Source: Roseiarcus sp963749715 (GTDB taxonomy: Bacteria; Pseudomonadota; Alphaproteobacteria; Rhizobiales; Beijerinckiaceae). From it: 64,000 nucleotides of DNA. Where the stretch lies: positions 1-64,000 of the forward strand of contig CAVVNR010000001.1 in the NCBI GenBank assembly GCA_963749715.1, read 5' to 3'. Below, piece by piece: positions 9,058 through 19,236 of this stretch. How positions within the stretch are numbered: position 1 is the first letter of the stretch; each line of letters opens with the position of its first letter. The position numbers were made by a program, and so were the translations under genes. The notes below the pieces were generated by a model that made no database searches, was not told the DNA's origin, and was given only the letters and a program-made list of their open reading frames with translations.

Positions 9058-10194
9058 TTGCGGTCCCGTCCGCTTCCCGGCCGGAAGATGGCGAAGCGCC
9101 CGTAGAGCGTCTCCGAGGTCAAAAGCACAACGAAGATCAATCCCTGCAGCACCAAGACCGTTGCGTCGGGCAGATCCATCCGGCGCTGAATGAGGCCGCC
9201 CGAGGCGACGAGGCCGCCGAGCAGAATGGCGACCGGGGGAATGACGAGCGGATTGTGACGGGCGAGGAACGACACCAGAATGCCGGTGAAGCCGTAGCCG
9301 GCCGCCAGCGACGCGTTGGCGCGGCCCTGTATCGCCGCAACCTCGAAGAAGCCCGCGAGACCGGCGCAGGCGCCCGCGATCGCCGAGCAGGCCACGATCA
9401 GCCGGCCGACCGGCAGCCCCTGCGCAAGCGCCGCGCGAAAATTGCCCCCGGTCACTCGCGCCGCGAAGCCGAAGGTGGTGCGCGCCATCAGAAAATAGAG
9501 CGCGACGCACAGGAGGATGCCGTAAGCGAACCCCCAATGCACCTGGGTGCCCGGGATTTTGCCCACCATGTAGGCGTCGCCGATCGGCATGGTCGACGGC
9601 TTGTTGGGATTCGAGAGGTCGCGCAGCGCGCCCTCGACGAAGAAGTTCATGATCGCGATGCCGATATAGGTCAGGAGAAGCGATGAGATCGTCTCGTTGA
9701 CCCCGCGCGCGTAGCGCAGGAACCCGCTCAGACCCACCCAGAAGGCGCCGACGATCATTGCAAAGATCGCCATGAGCGCCAGCGCGATGATCGGAGGCGC
9801 ATGGCCGACGAGCGGAATGGCGAGCGCGCCGGCCGCGAAATCCGCCGAGCACCAGCGCGCCCTCGCCGCCGATCATGATGAGACCGATGCGGGCGGGAAT
9901 GGCGACCGCGAGAGCGGTCAGAATCAGCGGCGCCGAGCGTTGCAGCGTGTTCTGGAAGGAGAACGCGGTGCCGAATCCGCCGCGCCAGACGTAAGCGACG
10001 AAATCGGCCGGCGACTTGCCGATCGCCAGGAGAAAGACGGCGAACAGCCCCGCCGCGACAATGAGCGCGAACAGCGGAATGACGACATATTCCGAATTGA
10101 CCCGCAGCCGATCCAGAGCGTCCGACCCGGCTGCGCGCGCGACCGGATCGACCATTGCGCGCGGCGCGCCGCTCGCCACTGGCGGATTTGACAC
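9054..10194 (-). pseudogene. BMP-type ABC transporter permease (YufP/NupP-like), one frameshift
   Basis: The N-terminal part (SEYVVIPLFALIVAAG, FSFQNTLQRSAPLILTAL, IMIGGEGALVLGG) and the C-terminal part (AIPLVGHAPPIIAL, VNETISSLLLTYIGIAIMNF, RVTGGNFRAALAQGLPVG) are both good matches to the larger permease of this importer class. They lie in different frames, and removal of one T (A on the plus strand, 9838-9840) restores one protein of about 379 aa. The start is probably GTG 10194, preceded by AGAGGA at 9-14 nt; ATG 10155 is an alternative. It is probably functional in the real genome. Confidence 0.85.
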
Positions 10195-10213
10195 CGGCTC
10201 GATTCCTCTGACC

Positions 10214-11329
10214 TCAGGTCGTCGATCCGACGACGCCCTCCAAAAGGTAGTCCATCTTGTCGAGGAACGGATCGAGATTGTCGTAGGTCTTGTCGATCAC
10301 GACCTTGCCTTTGTTGTCCTTGAGCGGCCCGACGTAGATCGGCTTCTTCGCCTTAAGACCCTCGATGGCGGCGAGCGCGGCGGTTTTGGCTGGGTCGGTC
10401 GCCCCCGCGCCGAACGGCGTATTCTGCACGAAGTCGACCTCATACCCGCCGGCGGTGAAGTTGGGCAGCGTCTTGCCCTCGGCGAGATCGCTGGCGTAGC
10501 CCTTGTAGATCGTGATCCACTTGTATTCGGCGCCGGTGATGAAGCCCTTCGGCGCCAGCGGCGCCTGGCTTGCATTGTGGCCGCAGGTCTTCGCCCCGCG
10601 CTTTTCCCCGGTCTCGATGACGACCTTCGGACCGTCGACGTGGCAAGTGATGACGTCGCAGCCCGCATCGACCAGCGCGTTCGCGGCTTCCGCCTCGCGC
10701 ACCGGCAGCGACCAGTCGCCGGTGAAGATCACCTGCACGGTCGCGTTGGGGTTGACCGAACGCGCGCCGAGCAGGACCGAGTTGATGTTGCTGAGCACGC
10801 TCGCGATCGGCTTCGCCGCCACGAAGCCGATCTTGTTCGACTTGGTCGAGAGGCCGGCGGCCACGCCATTGACGTAGTGCGCCTGATTGAGATAGCCGAA
10901 ATAAGAGCCGGCGTTCTTCGGGTCCTTGTCCTTGTTCCAGAGCGGCGCCGCATGGCGGAACTGGACGTCCGGATACTTCTTCGCCAGGTCGACGACGAAC
11001 GGCGTGTAATAGCCGAACGACGTCGCCAGGATGAGGCCCGCGCCGTCGAGATTGATCATCAATTCCATCGATTTCGAAACCGCGTCGGTCTCGGGCACGT
11101 TCTCTTCCTCGACGACTTTGACGCCCGGAACTTCTTTCAGCGACTTGATCGCGACCGCGTGCGCCTGGTTCCAGCCGAAGTCGTCGCGCGCGCCGACATA
11201 GACGATCCCGACCGTCAGGTCGGCGGCGGCGAGCGCGCGATTGAGCGCGCCAAGACTGAGCGTTGCTCCCGCGGCGCTCAGGGCAGCGGATTTGAGGAGA
11301 TTGCGGCGGGTATATTCCGTTGCTGACAT
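10214..11329 (-). CDS. BMP-family ABC transporter substrate-binding protein, Tat-type signal, 371 aa
   Basis: A periplasmic binding protein of the BMP/Med lipoprotein-like family (VGARDDFGWNQAHAVAI, GLILATSFGYYTPFV, GVAAGLSTKSNKIGFV, ITCHVDGPKVVIE). The N-terminus carries a twin-arginine signal (TRRNLLK, then an Ala/Leu-rich stretch to ALAAAD), suggesting export in folded form. ATG 11329 is preceded by GAGGA at 8-12 nt; ATG 11344 is less well placed. It is the first gene of the minus-strand operon and sets its substrate specificity, probably for a ureide or related N-compound by context. Confidence 0.9.
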   Translation of the reverse strand: MSATEYTRRNLLKSAALSAAGATLSLGALNRALAAADLTVGIVYVGARDDFGWNQAHAVAIKSLKEVPGVKVVEEENVPETDAVSKSMELMINLDGAGLILATSFGYYTPFVVDLAKKYPDVQFRHAAPLWNKDKDPKNAGSYFGYLNQAHYVNGVAAGLSTKSNKIGFVAAKPIASVLSNINSVLLGARSVNPNATVQVIFTGDWSLPVREAEAANALVDAGCDVITCHVDGPKVVIETGEKRGAKTCGHNASQAPLAPKGFITGAEYKWITIYKGYASDLAEGKTLPNFTAGGYEVDFVQNTPFGAGATDPAKTAALAAIEGLKAKKPIYVGPLKDNKGKVVIDKTYDNLDPFLDKMDYLLEGVVGSTT

Positions 11330-11602
11330 TACTGACGTCCTCATGCTCGGAAGGCTCACGCGGGGTCGGGGCAAACCCGAACCTCGCTTTTTGCAAAGTC
11401 CATGCCGCGCGGTCCTGCTTGAACTCACTGGGAATTAGCGCCTCATCTTTCGGCGCGGCGCCCGAATGTTGAGCGCGAACGCCTAGCTTTCGGCCGGCCT
11501 TGAATTTGGCTCAGGCAACGGCGGTCGCAGCCGGATTTGCCCGCCTCTTGCTTTCGTCGGATGGTGACCGGCGCTTGGGCGCTGACGAGGGACTTGAACG
11601 GT

Positions 11603-13375
11603 ATGACCGCTACGATCGGGACGCTTCTCGCCGCTCACGCCGCGGGCAAGCCGCTCAGCGCGACCATCGAAGAGACTTATGAACGCATCGAGAAGCATGA
11701 CGACCCCGCGCTCTTCATCGCCTTTCGCTCGAAAGCCGAGACATTGGCGATTGCCGAGCGGGTGCAGGCGTCAGGGTCCGCCGGCAAACCGCTGTACGGA
11801 GTCCCGTTCGTCGTCAAAGACAACATCGATGTCGCTGGCCTGCCGACGACGGCGGCCTGTCCGGCGTTCGCCTATCGTCCGGAGCGGTCGGCGTTCGTCG
11901 TCGACCGGCTCGAGCGCGCGGGCGCAATCGTCATCGGCAAGACCAACCTCGATCAGTTCGCGACCGGGCTCGTCGGCGTGCGCTCCCCCTATGGCGTTCC
12001 GCGCAACGCGCTGCGCTCGGATCTCATTCCCGGCGGATCGAGCTCCGGCTCGGCGACCTCGGTCGGCGCGGGCCTCGTCCCTTTTTCGCTCGGCACCGAT
12101 ACGGCGGGATCGGGGCGCGTGCCCGCGGCGTTCAACGGCATTGTCGGCTTAAAGCCGTCGCTCGGCGCGCTCTCCGCCTCCGGCGTCGTCCCCGCCTGCC
12201 GCACGCTCGACACCGTCTCGATCTTCGCCCGCGATGTCGCCGACGCCTTCGCCGTTTTTCGGCAGGCGATCGGTTTCGACGAACGAGACGCCTATAGCCG
12301 TTCGTTCCATGAGCCCGCCCTGTCGGCGTTTCCGAGCGGAATTCGGCTCGGCGTCCCCCGTCCGGACCAACGGCAGTTCTTCGACGACAAGGACGCGTCG
12401 GCCGCCTTCTCGCAAGACCTTGGGCTCGCTCAATCGCTCGGCGCTCGAATCGTCGAGTTCGACTTCGAGCCCTTCGCCGAGGTCGCCCGCTTGCTCTATG
12501 ACGGACCGTGGGTCGCCGAGCGCTATGCCGCGGTGAAGCCGCTGATCGAGAGCGATCCGCAAGCTCTGCACCCGGTCACTCGCGCGATCATCGAGGGCGC
12601 GCGGAAGTTCGACGCCGTCGCGGCCTTCGAGGCCTTCTACCGGCTTGCCGATCGCAGGCGGCAAACGAGCCGCGCCTGGTCGGAGTTCGACGTGATGCTC
12701 GTTCCGACGATGCCGCGCTTCTACACGGTCGCCGAGGTCGAGGCCGATCCCATCCGGCTCAATTCCCGTCTCGGCGCTTACACCAATTTCGTCAACCTGC
12801 TCGATCTTTGCGCAATCGCGGTTCCGGCGGGCGTTCGAGGCGATAAGCTGCCTTCGAGCGTGACCCTGATCGGACCGTCAGGCGCGGACGGTCTCGTCGC
12901 CGGGCTCGCCGCCGCGATCGAGCTGCGTTCCAGCGCGCCGCTCAAGGCTCAGTCCGCGCCGCGGGCGATGTCGCGCGCGCCGGGCGACCGCATCGAAATC
13001 GCGGTTTTGGGGGCGCATCTCTCCGGGCTGCCGCTCAATCGCGAGCTCCTCGAGCTTGGCGCGTCCTTCTCGCGCGAGGTCGAAACGACGCCGGACTACC
13101 GGCTGTTCGCGCTGCCCGGCTCCGTTCCGGCCAAACCGGGATTGCTTCGGGTCGCCGAGGGCCAAGGCTCCGCGATCGAGGCCGAGGTCTGGACGCTCGA
13201 TGCGGCGGGCTTCGGCGAATTTGTCGCCAGGATCCCCGCGCCGCTCGGAATCGGAACGATCCGCTTGTCCGACGGCGGTTCGGTCAAGGGATTTCTGGTC
13301 GAGGCCGAGGCGGTCAGGGCGGCGGAGGACGTTTCGCGGTTCGGCGGCTGGCGCGCCTATCTCGGGTCCAAGTGA
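11603..13375 (+). CDS. atzF: allophanate hydrolase, 590 aa
   Basis: A two-domain enzyme. Residues about 1-450 form an amidase-signature domain with Lys about 72 (VVKDNIDVAGLPTTAACPAF), cis-Ser in IPGGSSSGSATSV (about 146) and nucleophile Ser about 170 (DTAGSGRVPAAFN). Residues about 465-590 form the C-terminal domain (IEIAVLGAHLSGLPLN, YRLFALPGS, VAEGQGSAIEAEVW, GGWRAYL) characteristic of full-length AtzF/DUR1-type allophanate hydrolases. It converts allophanate to 2 NH3 and 2 CO2, the shared last step of biuret and cyanuric acid catabolism. ATG 11603 was chosen for its GAGGGA spacing; 22 upstream codons lack homology. It is divergent from the importer/AtzE operon, with which it shares a 273-bp promoter region. 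Confidence 0.95.
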   Translation: MTATIGTLLAAHAAGKPLSATIEETYERIEKHDDPALFIAFRSKAETLAIAERVQASGSAGKPLYGVPFVVKDNIDVAGLPTTAACPAFAYRPERSAFVVDRLERAGAIVIGKTNLDQFATGLVGVRSPYGVPRNALRSDLIPGGSSSGSATSVGAGLVPFSLGTDTAGSGRVPAAFNGIVGLKPSLGALSASGVVPACRTLDTVSIFARDVADAFAVFRQAIGFDERDAYSRSFHEPALSAFPSGIRLGVPRPDQRQFFDDKDASAAFSQDLGLAQSLGARIVEFDFEPFAEVARLLYDGPWVAERYAAVKPLIESDPQALHPVTRAIIEGARKFDAVAAFEAFYRLADRRRQTSRAWSEFDVMLVPTMPRFYTVAEVEADPIRLNSRLGAYTNFVNLLDLCAIAVPAGVRGDKLPSSVTLIGPSGADGLVAGLAAAIELRSSAPLKAQSAPRAMSRAPGDRIEIAVLGAHLSGLPLNRELLELGASFSREVETTPDYRLFALPGSVPAKPGLLRVAEGQGSAIEAEVWTLDAAGFGEFVARIPAPLGIGTIRLSDGGSVKGFLVEAEAVRAAEDVSRFGGWRAYLGSK

Positions 13376-13517
13376 CGCTGGCAAAAGTTCGTTGCGCCGT
13401 CAGTTGGTTCCGTTTTCAACCGCGGCGCGGCCGAAGCAGACGCGCCCCCCTTTGCCCAAAGCCGCGCAATCGCCCGCCGCGTCTACATTCCCGAGCGAGC
13501 GCCTCTACAGGGCGCGG

Positions 13518-13701
13518 CTACGATCGCTCATTCCGCTTCAGCGTCACGCCCGCGCCGGCGGCGGGCGGGTGCGGCAGGCCGCCCTGCGCCCTGGCGAGCG
13601 CCTCGAGCGCGGACTTGGTCTCGAAGCTCCACGGAACGGCGCGCGCGCTCCCTTCGCTCAGCGCGACTGATATCAGGAGTTGCTCCGAGGCGGCGAGGCG
13701 C
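13518..13701 (-). pseudogene. duplicated 3'-end fragment of a betainyl-CoA thioesterase gene
   Basis: The minus strand reads RLAASEQLLISVAL, AVPWSFETKSALEALARAQ and PPAAGAGVTLKR, then a stop at 13518. The DNA at 13531-13701 matches 16745-16916, the 3' end of the intact-length thioesterase gene 3 kb to the right, at roughly 85-90%. Nothing of the N-terminal two thirds is present, so it is a partial duplicate. It also shows the reading frame that the full copy should have, which supports an indel in the latter. The surface-protein gene lies between the two copies. Confidence 0.75.
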
Positions 13702-13775
13702 GGTCGCAGCGGCATGGCGACTCCTGAGGCGTCGACCCTTGCCGCGATGTGACAAAGTTCGTCGGAGTTTTCAGG

Positions 13776-16559
13776 TCACGGAAACGCATGAGCGCTTAGG
13801 AAAGCCCCGCTATAATGCCCAGCGAGCATTCCGTCGCCGAAGAATGGATCGAGGGCGGCGCCTGTCGGGTAGGGGGCGCCTCCAGAACTTGCGGCAAAGA
13901 CGTCGAGAGGGAGCGCGTAGGGGGCGGCCTGACCGCCCGCCTCGAAAGTGCTCAATGCGGTCCCATACGCCGCCTGGAGGGTTGGAGCAAAAGTGAGCGC
14001 TCCATCCGCGGCGTCGAAATTAAACGTGCCCAGGCCGGCCTCCATCGCAAAGCGCAAGCTTCCGACCGTCTTGCCGGCTTGAAGGAAGCTCACGGTGGCG
14101 ACCAAGCCGTTGTAACTGACGCCGATCGTATCGCTAGACGAAAGCCCACTGACGTCGGTCGTGTCGCCGGCGCCGAACCCCTTGATTGCGACGCTTGGCA
14201 GATGCGAGGCCGAGAGATCGAACCGTTCGTTCGATCCGCCGGAAACGAAGTCGATCCCGGCGGTGGAGTCCGATCCGCCGAGGGTAAATTGTCCGGCGCC
14301 GGAAATCTGCACGGAACCGCGGCCGCTGAGCGCGCCGGAGATCGACAATGCGCCCGCGTCGGTGACCTTGTCGGTCGCAAAGATCGTCGCGTGGGCGAAG
14401 GTTGCGCTCGCGCCAGCGGAGATCGACAGCGATCCGGCGCCCCCCTTTTTGCCGGCGGTCCCGCCAACGAAGAGCGCCGAGCCGCTAAGGCTGGCGCCGG
14501 TTCCCGCGAGGCTGACTTTGCCAGAAGATCCGGCGTCCGCTCCGATCACGAGTTGGCCGTTCCCTCCGGCAAGCGCGCTCACCGAGTCGCCAGCGTTGAT
14601 CGTCAGCGTCCCCTTGGCGCCCTCGCCGACAGTCAGCAGGTCGCCCCAGATAAGCCGCGCCGAACTCGCGGCGGTGGTCGAGCCGAGCGTCACGTCCCGC
14701 CCGCCGCGGCGCCAATGGTCAGGTCGCCGTCGACCGTGACGAGGGTCCCCTTGCCAGCGATAGAGAGCTTCCCCGCCCCGCTGTCTCCGACATCGAGTTC
14801 GCCGTTGACAATCCACTCGCCGCCGGTGTCGAGCGAGGCGGAAACGATCGCGCCGAGCGCGACCGAACCGATGCTTGCATCTCCGTTCGTCGTCAGCAGC
14901 CCGCCACTGTTGACCTTGAGCGAGCCCGTGCCGCCGGCGCCGATCGTGGTCTCCCCAGTCGTCACGCTTGTTCCGGCGCCGCTGATCGTCAGTGAGCCTC
15001 TGGCGCCGAGAGCGCCGCCGAGTTCGATCGCCTTGGACTTCAGAATCGATCCCAATTGCACGATCGCCGAGCCGGAGACCGGCTTCGCCGATATTCAAAT
15101 CGCCGGTAATCGACAATGTCGCGTCGCTGAGGGTCAATTTGCCGGACGAACCCTTGTCTTCGCCAAGCGTCATCGCGCCCGCGACCGACATCGCGCCGCC
15201 CGTCATGGTCAGCGTTCCCGAGCCTGCTCCGCCAAGCGTCGCATTGCCGCCGACCGAAACTTGGGATCCCGCGTCGGTGACGCTCATCGTGCCCTTGCTG
15301 CCCGCCTGTTCGCCGAGCGTAAGATCGGTCGCGATCTCGAGATCGCCGCCTGAAGAGACTGTTGACGGTCGCCTTGGTGCTTGCGCCGCCGACCGTCAGG
15401 CTTCCCGTTTCAAATTGCGAGCCGGCGCCGGTGACCGTCGCCGCGCCAGTCGCGGTGTTCTGCTCGCCGACCGTCACGTCGCTTGGCGAGGCGTCGACGA
15501 TTGCGCCATCCTGGACATTGACCGCGCCTGTGCCCGCCTCGCCGATGACGATGTCGCCGGTGACTGAGAGCACCGTATTGGCTTGCGACACCGTCAACGT
15601 GCCGTTTCCCGTCGCTTGCACGCCAAGCGTAATGCCCCCGAGGGCCTCGGCCGTGACGCCCTGAGTGATGGTCGCGGTGGCGGTCCCGGCGACGCCGATC
15701 TGCCATTCGCCTGGATCGTCAGGGTCGCGCCAGCGTCGCCGATTGTCGCCGTGCTCGTGGAGCCGGCTTTCTCGGCCATGTCGAAAGCGCCATCGACGAT
15801 GAGCGCGCCGCCGCTCGCAACCGTCAGGTCGCCGACGCGCGAACCGAGGGTAAGCGTTTTAACGACGGTCAGTGTGGAGCCGGCGAGTACGCTGAGACCG
15901 CCGCCGTTGCTGAAGGTGGCGTCGCCCGTCACCTCGAGCGTTGCGCCGGAGGAAGATCCGACCTGAACCGTGGAGCCGACGACATTCAATGAACCGACGG
16001 TCGCGGTCCCCCCGTACAAATCCAGATAGCTCCCAGCGTAGAGACCGAGCGCGCCGCCGATGGTCGTGGCGCCGCCGTCGATCTCCAGAGTCGCGTTTGT
16101 AACGTTGGCGCCGCCATCAACGTCAAACGTGCCGGACGTGTCGATGTTGTCGCCCTGGGCGACCACCGAACCCGTAACCGTCAAGCTGCTTGTGCCGTCA
16201 AGGCTCAGCCCAGTATTATTCTGCAGATTCAAATCCACGCTGCCCGCGGTTACGGTGGTGTCGTTGGACATAACGATGTAGCCGCCGTCGACAGAACCTA
16301 TCGAAAAGTCGCCACCGAACAACAGCCAAAGGTCATATCCCTCGCCGGTGATCGTCAGGTTGCCGGAAATCTCGACCGGCTTGCTCGTGGTGCCCTCGGC
16401 GTTCGCAACCGTTTCGCCCGCAGCGGGTATAACCGCGGTGCTGCCGCCGATCGTGTCGTCGGTTCCCGGAACGCCGTCATCCGGCTTGCCGGTGGTGACG
16501 TTGTACCAGTTGGCCGAGTCATCGAAGGCGTTGCCTTGCAGGAAGGTGTAAGTCGCCAT
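13776..16559 (-). pseudogene. beta-strand-repeat surface protein / putative adhesin, about 927 aa, four frameshifts
   Basis: A Gly/Ala/Thr/Ser/Val-rich protein made of imperfect repeats of the type GxGTLTVSGGA..V.GD.TIGE.G, as in autotransporter passengers and related beta-helix adhesins. It starts at ATG 16559 (MATYTFLQGNAFDDS) behind GGGAGGAA. There is no N-terminal signal peptide and no visible C-terminal beta-barrel; the C-terminus (RFDLSASHLPSVAI, GTFNFDAADGALTF, FFGDGMLAGHYSG) fits a type I secreted protein better (inference). The repeats run in three frames; switches are near 15703, 15355, 15078 and 14702, each fixable with one base. It has low-complexity, repeat-driven GC-rich codon use unlike its neighbours. 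Its position between copies of the thioesterase 3' end suggests acquisition. Confidence 0.75.
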
Positions 16560-16737
16560 GGTCGTTCCTCCCAATCAGCCGCAAATTCGCCAGATCCGGG
16601 GACGTTCGGACTTCACGATAGCCAAAATTTGACGCCCTCGGCAAGGTCTATCCGTGCCGCTACCGGTTGCGGATTAGGCGTCAAGGAAAGCGCCGCGTCC
16701 GGCCGCGCTCGGCGCCATTGGCGGCCGCATCTGCCGC

Positions 16738-17227
16738 CTAGTCCTTCCGCTTCAGCGTCACGCCCGCGCCCGCGGCGGGCGGATGGGGCAGGTCGCTCTG
16801 CGCCCTGGCGAGCGCGTCGAGCGCGGACTTGGTCTCGAAGCTCCACGGAACGGCGCGCGTCCGCGCCTTCGCCTTGCGCGACCGAGATCAGGAGCTGCTC
16901 GGAGGCGGCGAGGCGCTCGCCGCCCGGCGCCGTCATCTCGAGCCAGACGCGCATCCGCTTCTCGTCGTGCTCGAGCAGGTGGCAGGTGACGGCGAGCGCG
17001 TCGCCTTCCTTGGCCTCCTTGAAATAGTGCAGCATCATCTGCAGCGTGAACAGCGACTGGCCGGTGCGCTTGCGCGTCGCGGCGTCGAGGCCGACGCGGT
17101 CCATCAGCGCATCGACCGAGCGGCTGAACACGATCGCATAGGCCGCATCGTTCATGTGGCCGTTGTAGTCGACCCATTCGCTGACCACGGTCGCTTCAAG
17201 CACCGGAAGCGCGGAGCCGTGACGCAT
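16738..17227 (-). pseudogene. betainyl-CoA thioesterase (acyl-CoA thioester hydrolase), one frameshift
   Basis: A hotdog-fold thioesterase of about 162 aa. It has EWVDYNGHMNDAAYAIVFS (catalytic Asp and the YNGHMN motif) at about residues 17-35, QSLFTLQMMLHYFKEA and LEHDEKRMRVWLEM. After GEGADAR the frame breaks near 16855; the duplicate at 13518-13701 shows that the proper continuation is AVPWSFETKSAL...GVTLKRKD with stop at 16740-16738. As is, translation would run on to 16613 with nonsense. It lies 22 bp downstream of carnitine dehydrogenase, to which homologues are often fused. Its role, by family and operon, is to release glycine betaine from betainyl-CoA. Confidence 0.85.
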
Positions 17228-17248
17228 GGCGTTCCCCCGAACAGCTCG

Positions 17249-18209
17249 TTAGAGCCGGCCCGGACGGCCTTCCGCCTCGGGCCAGTATTTCTGCACCAGA
17301 GCGAGGAGTTCGACAAGGAAATCGTCGCGCCGCGCCTCAAGTTCTCGGATCGACCGGCCGGCGGCCTGATCGGCGCAGCCGTCGGCGACCTTGTCGATCA
17401 GCTCATCGGTCAGCTCGGGCGCGACGAGTTTGGTCCACGGCAGTTTCAACGCCGGGCCAAACTGGTGCAGCATGTGTCGCATGCCGCCCTCGCCGCCCGC
17501 GAGATGGAAGGTGAGGAAGGTGCCCATCAGCGACCAGCGCAGGCCGCAGCCGTAGACAACGGCCGCGTCGACCTCCTCGGTGGTGGCGACGTCGTCGTTG
17601 ACGAGCCACAACGCCTCCCGCCACAAAGCCTCCATCAGCCGGTCGGCGATGAAGCCGACGATCTCCTTGCGCACCGGCAATGGCCGCATGCCGAGCGAGC
17701 GGTAAAACGCGGCGGCGCGGTCGATCGTTCGGGGAACCGTCCTCTCGCCGCCGACCAGCTCGACGAGGGGCAGCAGGTAGACGGGGTTGAAGGGATGGCC
17801 AACCAGCATCCGCTCCGGCCGCGTCATTTTGGCGGCAAGCAGGGTCGGCAGCAGGCCGGAGGTCGACGAGGCGACGATCGCGTCACGATTGGCGGCGTCG
17901 ATGCGGGCGAGCAGGTCCTGCTTCAGCGCCTCCCGTTCGGGAGCGTTCTCCTGGATGAAATCGGCGTCCGCGACACAATCCTCGAGCCGCTCGTGAAAGG
18001 TCAGGCGCGAGGGGCTCGCTCCGGGAGCGATTCCGCGGCGCGCCATCGCCGGCCAGGCGGCGTCGATCGCGGCGAACGCCTTGCTCCTTGCGTCCGGGGC
18101 CGGGTCCCAGGCGGAGACGTCGAGGCCCGGCGCCGAGGAACCGCGCCGCCCAGCCTGCACCGATCACGCCCGCGCCGACGACGGCCGCCCGCTCGATCCT
18201 AGGAACCAT
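17249..18209 (-). pseudogene. lcdH: L-carnitine 3-dehydrogenase, one frameshift
   Basis: A 3-hydroxyacyl-CoA-dehydrogenase-like protein. The NAD-binding Rossmann motif RAAVVGAGVIGAGWAARF is at residues about 5-22. Further motifs are ADADFIQENAPEREALK, VGHPFNPVYLLPLVELV and FIADRLMEALWREALWLV. One extra G in the run at 18126-18128 separates the first 30 residues from the rest; corrected length is about 319 aa. ATG 18209 is the start. Enzymes of this group oxidise L-carnitine to 3-dehydrocarnitine with NAD+. The neighbouring BKACE and thioesterase genes make this specific assignment strong. Confidence 0.88.
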
Positions 18210-18254
18210 GATCTGCCCTGCTTTGCTCAGCGTCACAAATTGTGTCGGCGAATC

Positions 18255-19170
18255 TCATGTCGCCGCAGCGGGCAATGGCGGGCTCGCCCCGGCGGCGGCC
18301 ATCGAAATGACCGCTGCCAGAATGATGGCGCCGCCGACCAGCGTCGCCGCGGCGGGCGTTTCGCTGAAGGCGAGCCAGACCCAGAGCGGTCCAAAAATCG
18401 TTTCCGTTTGCGCCAGCACCGTCTGTCCCGCCGCGGGCACATGCGGCGCGCCGCGCAGGAACAGCACAAATCCCAGCCCCATCACCAGAAAGCCAGCTCC
18501 GAACGCCGCCAGAATCTCGAAGGGCGACGCGATCAGGCTAACCCCCTGGGCGAGGCAAACGCCAGCCGACAGAGCGCAAGCGACCAGACCCGTAGGCGAA
18601 CACTGAGGGCGAATAGTCGCGCCGCGGTCCGTAGCGCATGGCGACGCTCGCGCCGGCGAAGCCGAGCGCGGCAAGCACGGCGCTGATGTTTCCAGAGAGG
18701 CTGCCGGCTTCGAGCGCGCCCCCGACAATGACGGCGAGGCCCGCGACGCCGAGGGCTACCGATGCGCCCTGGCGGAATTTCAGCCGCTCGCCGAGGAAGA
18801 CATAGCCGAGGAGCGCCGCGAGCAGCGGTGAGCATGAAGACAGGAAAAGCGCATTGGCGACGGTCGTGGTCTTCATCGCGACGATGAAGGCGATCGAGGC
18901 GAGGCAAAGCGCCGCCGTGACGATCGCCCCGACCCACCCTGTGGCGACAAAGCGTGCGAAGAGCGACCCGGCGCCTCGAGTCCGCAGGATAATGGCGAAG
19001 GCGCAGGCGACGCCGAGGCTGCGCCAGACCAGGAACTGCCAGGAATTGAGGTGCGGCGCCAGCCGCAGGAAAATCCCGGTGAAGCTCCAGGACAGTCCTG
19101 CCGCCAGAACGAAAAGCGCGCCGACCAAAAAACCGCGGTCAGACGCCGCTTTGGTTAGAGAGACGGTCAT
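18255..19170 (-). pseudogene. EamA/DMT-family transporter, one frameshift
   Basis: Ten-segment drug/metabolite transporter with two EamA repeats. The first half (ALFVLAAGLSWSFTGIFLRL, VWRSLGVACAFAIIL, VANALFLSSCSPLLAALLGYV, FLGERL) and the second half (FEILAAFGAGFLVMGLGF, GQTVLAQTETIFGPLWVWL, TPAAATLVGGAIILAAV) are in different frames, joined by one base near 18600. It sits inside the carnitine operon, 45 bp before lcdH, so it may move carnitine, betaine or a by-product (inference). No substrate can be read from the sequence. Confidence 0.8.
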
Positions 19171-19236
19171 TCAACGTCCTTCAAGGCCGCCCGCCTCCAA
19201 TCTTCAGCGATCGCCGCTGACCTGCTTTTGCGGGCT

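Noticed and set aside
7615..9105. Long plus-strand open frame (496 codons) opposite the importer genes
   Set aside because: Antisense shadow of GC-rich codons; Arg/Asp/Gly-rich, no homology, overlaps well-supported genes.
8140..10194. Apparent 684-aa double permease
   Set aside because: Produced by the T-run indel at 9838-9840; two separate permeases with an ATGA junction.
13815..15353. 512-codon plus-strand frame opposite the surface-protein gene
   Set aside because: No recognisable protein; the minus strand shows clear beta-strand repeats.
13776..16559. Possible CRISPR or tandem DNA repeat array
   Set aside because: Repeats are protein-level and imperfect, without constant DNA repeats and spacers.
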